From NCBI GenBank assembly GCA_964017235.1, contig OZ024938.1, positions 46,598,332 through 46,662,331 of the forward strand: a DNA stretch of 64,000 nt, written 5' to 3'. Below are positions 59,032 to 64,000 of this stretch, in pieces. Position 1 is the first letter of the stretch; every line of letters starts with the position of its first letter. This stretch comes from Sabellastarte sp. h YS-2021 (taxonomy: Eukaryota > Annelida > Polychaeta > Sabellida > Sabellidae). A program made the position numbers and the translations under genes. The notes under the pieces were generated by a model. It saw nothing but the letters and a program-made list of their open reading frames with translations, did no database searches and was not told the DNA's origin.

Positions 59032-59451
59032 CAACATTCCTTTCTAAAGTCTTGGTGATGCAACTTTTGAAGTATGTCAGTCCAAAGTATGACAAAAGTA
59101 TAGGGAGAGTTGTATTTATATGTTCTACTAATGCACTGCTTCAAAACTACTGTCGGAAGGAATGTTAATGTAAAGCATTATCTTTCTGTTTATTTTTAAT
59201 ATTTCAAAAAATAAGCTTTTCCCACCAGATAAAGGAAATTTTTTTTGTTAAAAGACAAGAAATGAGGTGAAATGAAGAAGGGCACCCCTTTTGGTTCATT
59301 CGTATTCATAAAATTGGGGTTATTAGCATGGTAAATACTCATCGGGGTATTAGAGTTTTGAAACAAAAGTTTCTAATCCAACTTATGGTGTACATAAAGG
59401 TATGTCTGGATCCAACTGAATCAGCTGTTAATTTAAGGGAAACGGTGTACG
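59032..59451. other. Intergenic, nothing recognised
   Basis: No gene or repeat structure seen. Confidence 0.4.
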
Positions 59452-59658
59452 GAAAAGTTCCCACCCGGTAAAGTTCCCACCCGGAAATGTTCCCACCCAA
59501 GAAAACTAAAGATTAATGAAAACACCAACTTCATTTATCTATCATGAGTAATTAATTTTTTTAATGTGGGAACTTTTCCCCCCCTTAAACCTTTGGGGTG
59601 GGAACTTTTCCAGGTGGGAACTTTTCCGGGTGGGAACTTTACCGGGTGGGAACTTTTC
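59452..59658. mobile_element. Small fold-back element with iterated GTGGGAACTTTTCCGG motif
   Basis: Near-perfect inverted ends of about 46 bases: three copies of gaaaagttcccacccggt-type motif on the left and four inverse copies on the right. Total about 207 bp. Similar phrases (aagggaaac) lie on both sides at 59436 and 59668 but do not abut the ends. Confidence 0.85.
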
Positions 59659-62600
59659 AGGGATTCAAGGGAAACAAACCCTTTGACTTTGTATACTTTC
59701 CCCCACAAACAAACGACAACAAAGAGTATTTATTTTTGCAAACATTGTCAACCAAGTAAATGTGAATTTATATTTGCATATCATATTTATATTAAATAGT
59801 TTAAAACTGTGTAACAGGCTGACTATCCTCAACAGATGATTTTTTTTCTGGTTAAAAGGACAGAAAATAGAAATTGTAAAAACTACCATTTTCATAACTA
59901 TACTGCAGCTGTCACTGATTTCAGAGATCACTATGTGTGTAGCATTTGTTATTTTGTATTACACTAACAATAAATGTAATTGCAAAATGATATCTTTTTT
60001 ATCCTTGAAATAATAAAGAGGTCGCCATTTAGTCTGTGCATAATATAGAAATCATGCACTCTAGTACAATGATGGAACCATTTTCCTGAACACAAATCAT
60101 TAACTATTGCTTTAATCTAATTTGATTTCCATTGAACTATAGACTGGCTAAAATATTAAAAAAATTACATCAAACTTATGTTCTGTGTAAATGTACCAAC
60201 TTTTAAATTAACTATGTGTGCAAAAATTTCTAATATCTGTAAATATGAATCCACGTCTCTTTTATTGAAAGTAAATTTAAACCGAAATTGACAAAAATGA
60301 GTAAATCTGTATCAAAATATAAACAAGTAACATGTATGTGTTACAACAGGATACAAAATTACATATACAATGAAAGATGAACAAACATAATAAAAGATTC
60401 ACTCCTATTAATCAAGGGTTATTCATTTAGTCAACAAGGATCTCCTAACCTTTTAACATGATTTTTATTACATTTTGGGGAATAGGAGAACAGACAAGAT
60501 AGAAAGGTTTTGTGTGGCCATTAAACACAAAAACCAAGGGTCAGGAGCACTACATAATAACACAAGCAGTTTTCTGTCTCTATGGAGACTTTGTGACGAC
60601 AGGAAAATGGCGCCAAAACTACGTGAGATGTCGTCTGCTCAGGGACACAGAGTAGCTGCTCTGATATTGTTTCCAAAACAAGGCATTTTATTAATTTGAC
60701 ATCATATTAGTCTTGATAAGGCTCAATCTTTCTTTTTAATATTGGCTTGAACAAGGCGGCATAAGGAACTCAGTTCACATTAAGTGCTATCTGAGGAGAC
60801 ACCTGGTGGAAAACCAAGAAACCCCTTTTAAATTCTAAGGTATTGTATATCATCCCTTTGATAGTGAAACCCACTTCAAACCCTCATATTATTTTCAACA
60901 CTAATACTGCTTTAATATGTATATTAATCACGTGGTATATGTCATGTATATACCCGGATGTTTCCGTTGTTTACTTTACAATTTGACAGAAGGAATGAGG
61001 GATTCAGAATATCCCCTAACTCTTTAAATTTGAGAGAAAGTGCCTCTCAAATAATTCCCACCAAGAAAATCATACTAATTCAGAATATTATAGTGCTATC
61101 CATTAGCATAAAAGGCGAGGTGGAAATATGTATCTTTTTATATAACTTCAGTATTTAATCTACCAATCTAACTGTGAAAAAGCTTATTATTTCAACTGGT
61201 TGTCAGAGCAATATAAGGACTCTAAAAACAATCAATCCAACATTACCCCTTGAATTAATGCAGTTTCACAGCCTTCTTTTTAATAGGCTCTATTTGTCTT
61301 TGTCCAGAGAGCTTTTTGCAAAGAAATCATTATTATGTTTTACTCTGGCAGTTTCTTATATATGTGTTTGTAATGCCCTTGATATTTCTAATCCAAAAAT
61401 TCAATCAAATACATGTATATACAGTCTATAATAGCCTACTGTTATCAAAAAGTACTTGACCAAAAGTACAACCCCCATATAGCTCCAGGTCTATTGTACA
61501 GTTTACACTATAACCCAAGCTTTATGCCATCATGATGAGCCATTATTTTACCAGCTTCAATATCCATCAATTTTGATCAAGTTCTAATTTTTTGATGATC
61601 AACCAACTGCCATATCCTCTCCAAAACCCCTCATGACCAGTCTAATTTGTAGCTAGGACTCCGTCTCTTGGACTAAACTGAAGAACTCTATCAATTTCCA
61701 GTGGCATAAAAAACGCCAACCAGATGCAAATGTAACTTGTCTCCAGTTGTAATTTGTTTCCATTCATTCATTTCCAGACAAGCTGTCCCCTCCTGTTCCC
61801 TCTATTTTACTGCACTGTTGTTGTCACAAGCTTTCCTCAAAGTCGTCTGAGATATCTGTCAAATTTTGAGGTGATTTATGCTTATACGCTTGCTATTTAT
61901 TTCATCAAACAATCACTGTAATATTTCATTTATAATTCCGTTATCAGAATCAGTAAGATTAAGATTTTGTAAAGCCTGACTTAATGTCATCTTAAGTTAG
62001 AGAAAAAAATATTCTCAAGTGTCATGAGCACACAGGTTAGGGGTTAAATAGCATGATGTCATTACTGGTACTTAGAGAAATGATGCATGTAGTTTTGTTG
62101 ATTGAACTCTTTTTTATCATGTCTCCTTAGTAATGGGAAATACACTGTGCGGCTTCTACATGTTCTGAGTTTGTTTTTGTTAGTTTTTGTTGAGTGCCTG
62201 AATTGTAAATACTACTGTCTGTCAGTTGTCATATTTATTCATAATATGAATGTCATAATGTCAGCTTGATTCAATTTAAAACACAGAGAAGCAGTCTATT
62301 GTTTTAAATGATGATTTATTATTCAATTGTCTAGTTCATGTTTATTCTTTCTTGAAAACAGAAACTATTAGTCTATTAAAAATACCACATTTGAAATTTT
62401 CTCTTTGTGGTTGTTAGTTATCAATGCCAACCTTGTCTGTGTCATTGCTGTCCCTTACAACAGGTAAGGTTGCATTAACAACGACACTTCCTGCATCCCA
62501 CATTTTATTATGAGCTGGACATGAACCCAACAACCCAGAGGGGAGATAGCTATCTGGCTCCAACGTGAAAACTAGATTGTGCTTACTCGACACCAACATA

Positions 62601-62754
62601 TCCCCAGGCAGGCCATCTCTCACAAAAGTCATTCACTTGGAAGTTTTGTAGCACCCATTTTGTGTGACTTACAATCGTTGTGAACTAGTTTTTATTTATT
62701 TATTTTTTGTCAAACCGTTGTTTTTCATTTTTAGTAAATTTAAAAACAAATCCT
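59659..62754. other. Intergenic or intron, nothing recognised
   Basis: AT-rich. Open frames at 60475, 60958 and 61174 have no family resemblance. Confidence 0.4.
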
Positions 62755-64000
62755 CTGGGTAGATTGTTGGCATGGGCCTCATTTACAAGTAAATGTCTAC
62801 TTAAAAGCCTTGATTATTAATATAATCCCAGATGAGATTTCAGCTCTATCAGTCACATAGTATGTCAGCTCTAGAGCTTAAAAGTGTTAAAAAGTCCATA
62901 AATTGGACATTTTAGAGACCTTAAGGTGACGTTAACATAAAAGCTACAGACTCCAAACTTAACACAGGCAAAAATTACACATAGAAATTATATGTAAAAC
63001 AGTTTGAGACTTGTCAGTATGGTCCTCATACACAGGTTAAATGTCTATTTATAGCCTTGGTTTTTGGCACATGTAAGAAGAAGATATTACTATATTCCCA
63101 TATGAAATTTCAGCTCATCAGCCACATAGTATGACAGCTATAGCGCTTTAAAGTGATAAGAGGTCCATAAATTAGGTCTCTGTTGGTATTTTAGAAACCT
63201 TAAGGTGACCTTAACATTAAAGCTACATACATCAATTTTTTTACAGAGAAACATTACATGTACACATTATATCTACTACAGTTGGAGACTTGTTAGATTT
63301 ACCATTTCCAAGTTACATGACAAAATATGTGAAAATGTCAAAAAGGTTCACTCAGGTTGGCGTTTATGATCCTCATGCACAGAATAAATGTCTATTAAAA
63401 GCCTTGATTTTTCTCTTATGTAAACATATTGATGTATTCCTAGATAAGATTTCAGCTCTATCAGTCACATAGTTTGACAGCTATAATGCTTAAAAGTGAC
63501 AAATAGTCCATAAATTGGGTCTCTGTGGGCTTTTAGAGACCTTAAATATTTCAAATCTTCCAATTATAAAGATTACATATAGAAGTTATATCTACTACAT
63601 TTTGAGACTTGTCAAACTTACAAGTTATAGGGCAAAATATATGAAGAATGACGAAAAAATTCCAAGTAGGGTCTTCATGGGGTTCAAACACAATTTTAAC
63701 CTTAACATAAAGTCTTGATTTTTGGTATGTGTGAGGAGAATATCTTAATGTGTCCCCAGATAATGTTTTAGCCACATGAGCCACATAGTTTTTGACCTAG
63801 ATGACATCAAGTGGCCAAAAGTCAAATTTCTTACCTTAAGGTGGCAATAAATTCTTTATTATTATAAATCTGAGGTCACCTTGAAATAGAGTTCATCTTC
63901 TGACCGAAATACATGTGTGCCAAGTTTGAATAAAATCCATGAAACCATTTTGAGTTATCAAGCACACAAGTCAAAACATATGGTGGCGGCTGCGGTTATC
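62755..64000 (+). repeat. Tandem array of about 270-340-bp units, reaching the window edge
   Basis: The block tcagctctatcagtcacata, then gacagctat, then tccataaattgg, then gaccttaaggtgac recurs at about 62839, 63109 and 63450, with a partial copy near 63768. The units differ by 20-30 percent by eye. The array probably continues right of the window. Confidence 0.7.

Noticed and set aside
59566-59799. 77-codon frame with repeated WELF/GTFP
   Set aside because: Translation of the GTGGGAACTTTTCC array.

Overview
This is a eukaryotic, animal window: AT-rich, with short spliced exons on the minus strand, a tRNA gene with an intron, tRNA- and 5S-derived SINEs and many transposable elements. A BAMBI gene points to a bilaterian. 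The mix of pearl-like tandem-repeat elements, DIRS retroelements and SINEs suits a marine lophotrochozoan, most likely a mollusc. That last step is inference.

Host genes. (1) Positions 204-8255, minus strand: seven exons with mutually compatible splice phases encode part of a chromatin reader. It has a CW zinc finger, then a PWWP domain and a ZCWPW-type basic helix, then a linker and what looks like the start of an ARID domain that runs off the window. (2) Positions 38193-38307, plus strand: a tRNA-Ile(UAU) gene with a 41-nt intron. (3) Positions 42919-48459, minus strand: the last two coding exons of BAMBI, the kinase-less TGF-beta/BMP pseudoreceptor. The signal-peptide exon was not found.

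Mobile DNA. A DIRS element at about 9594-15908 looks whole. It has inverted ends, Gag-like, RT/RNase H and tyrosine recombinase frames, and an internal complementary region that copies its own circle junction. A second, broken DIRS-like fossil lies at about 28928-36345 and seems to be split by two nested inverted-repeat elements. Pearl-like elements with a 147-bp unit lie at about 6017-6800 and 15970-17870. Four SINEs share a core, and one 5S-derived sequence is present.

The most unusual theme is a set of short non-autonomous elements whose ends are built from repeated copies of a motif private to each family, mirrored at the two ends. They lie at 21249-21955, 33754-35136, 35141-36212, 36943-37746, 37765-38009, 51440-52702 and 59452-59658, with weaker cases near 2000, 24704 and 26520. 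Two neighbouring sister copies share their extreme ends and interiors but carry different motifs.

The rest is intron or intergenic DNA with simple repeats, a minisatellite beside a BAMBI exon and a tandem array of about 300-bp units at the right edge. No operons, CRISPR arrays or bacterial features were seen.
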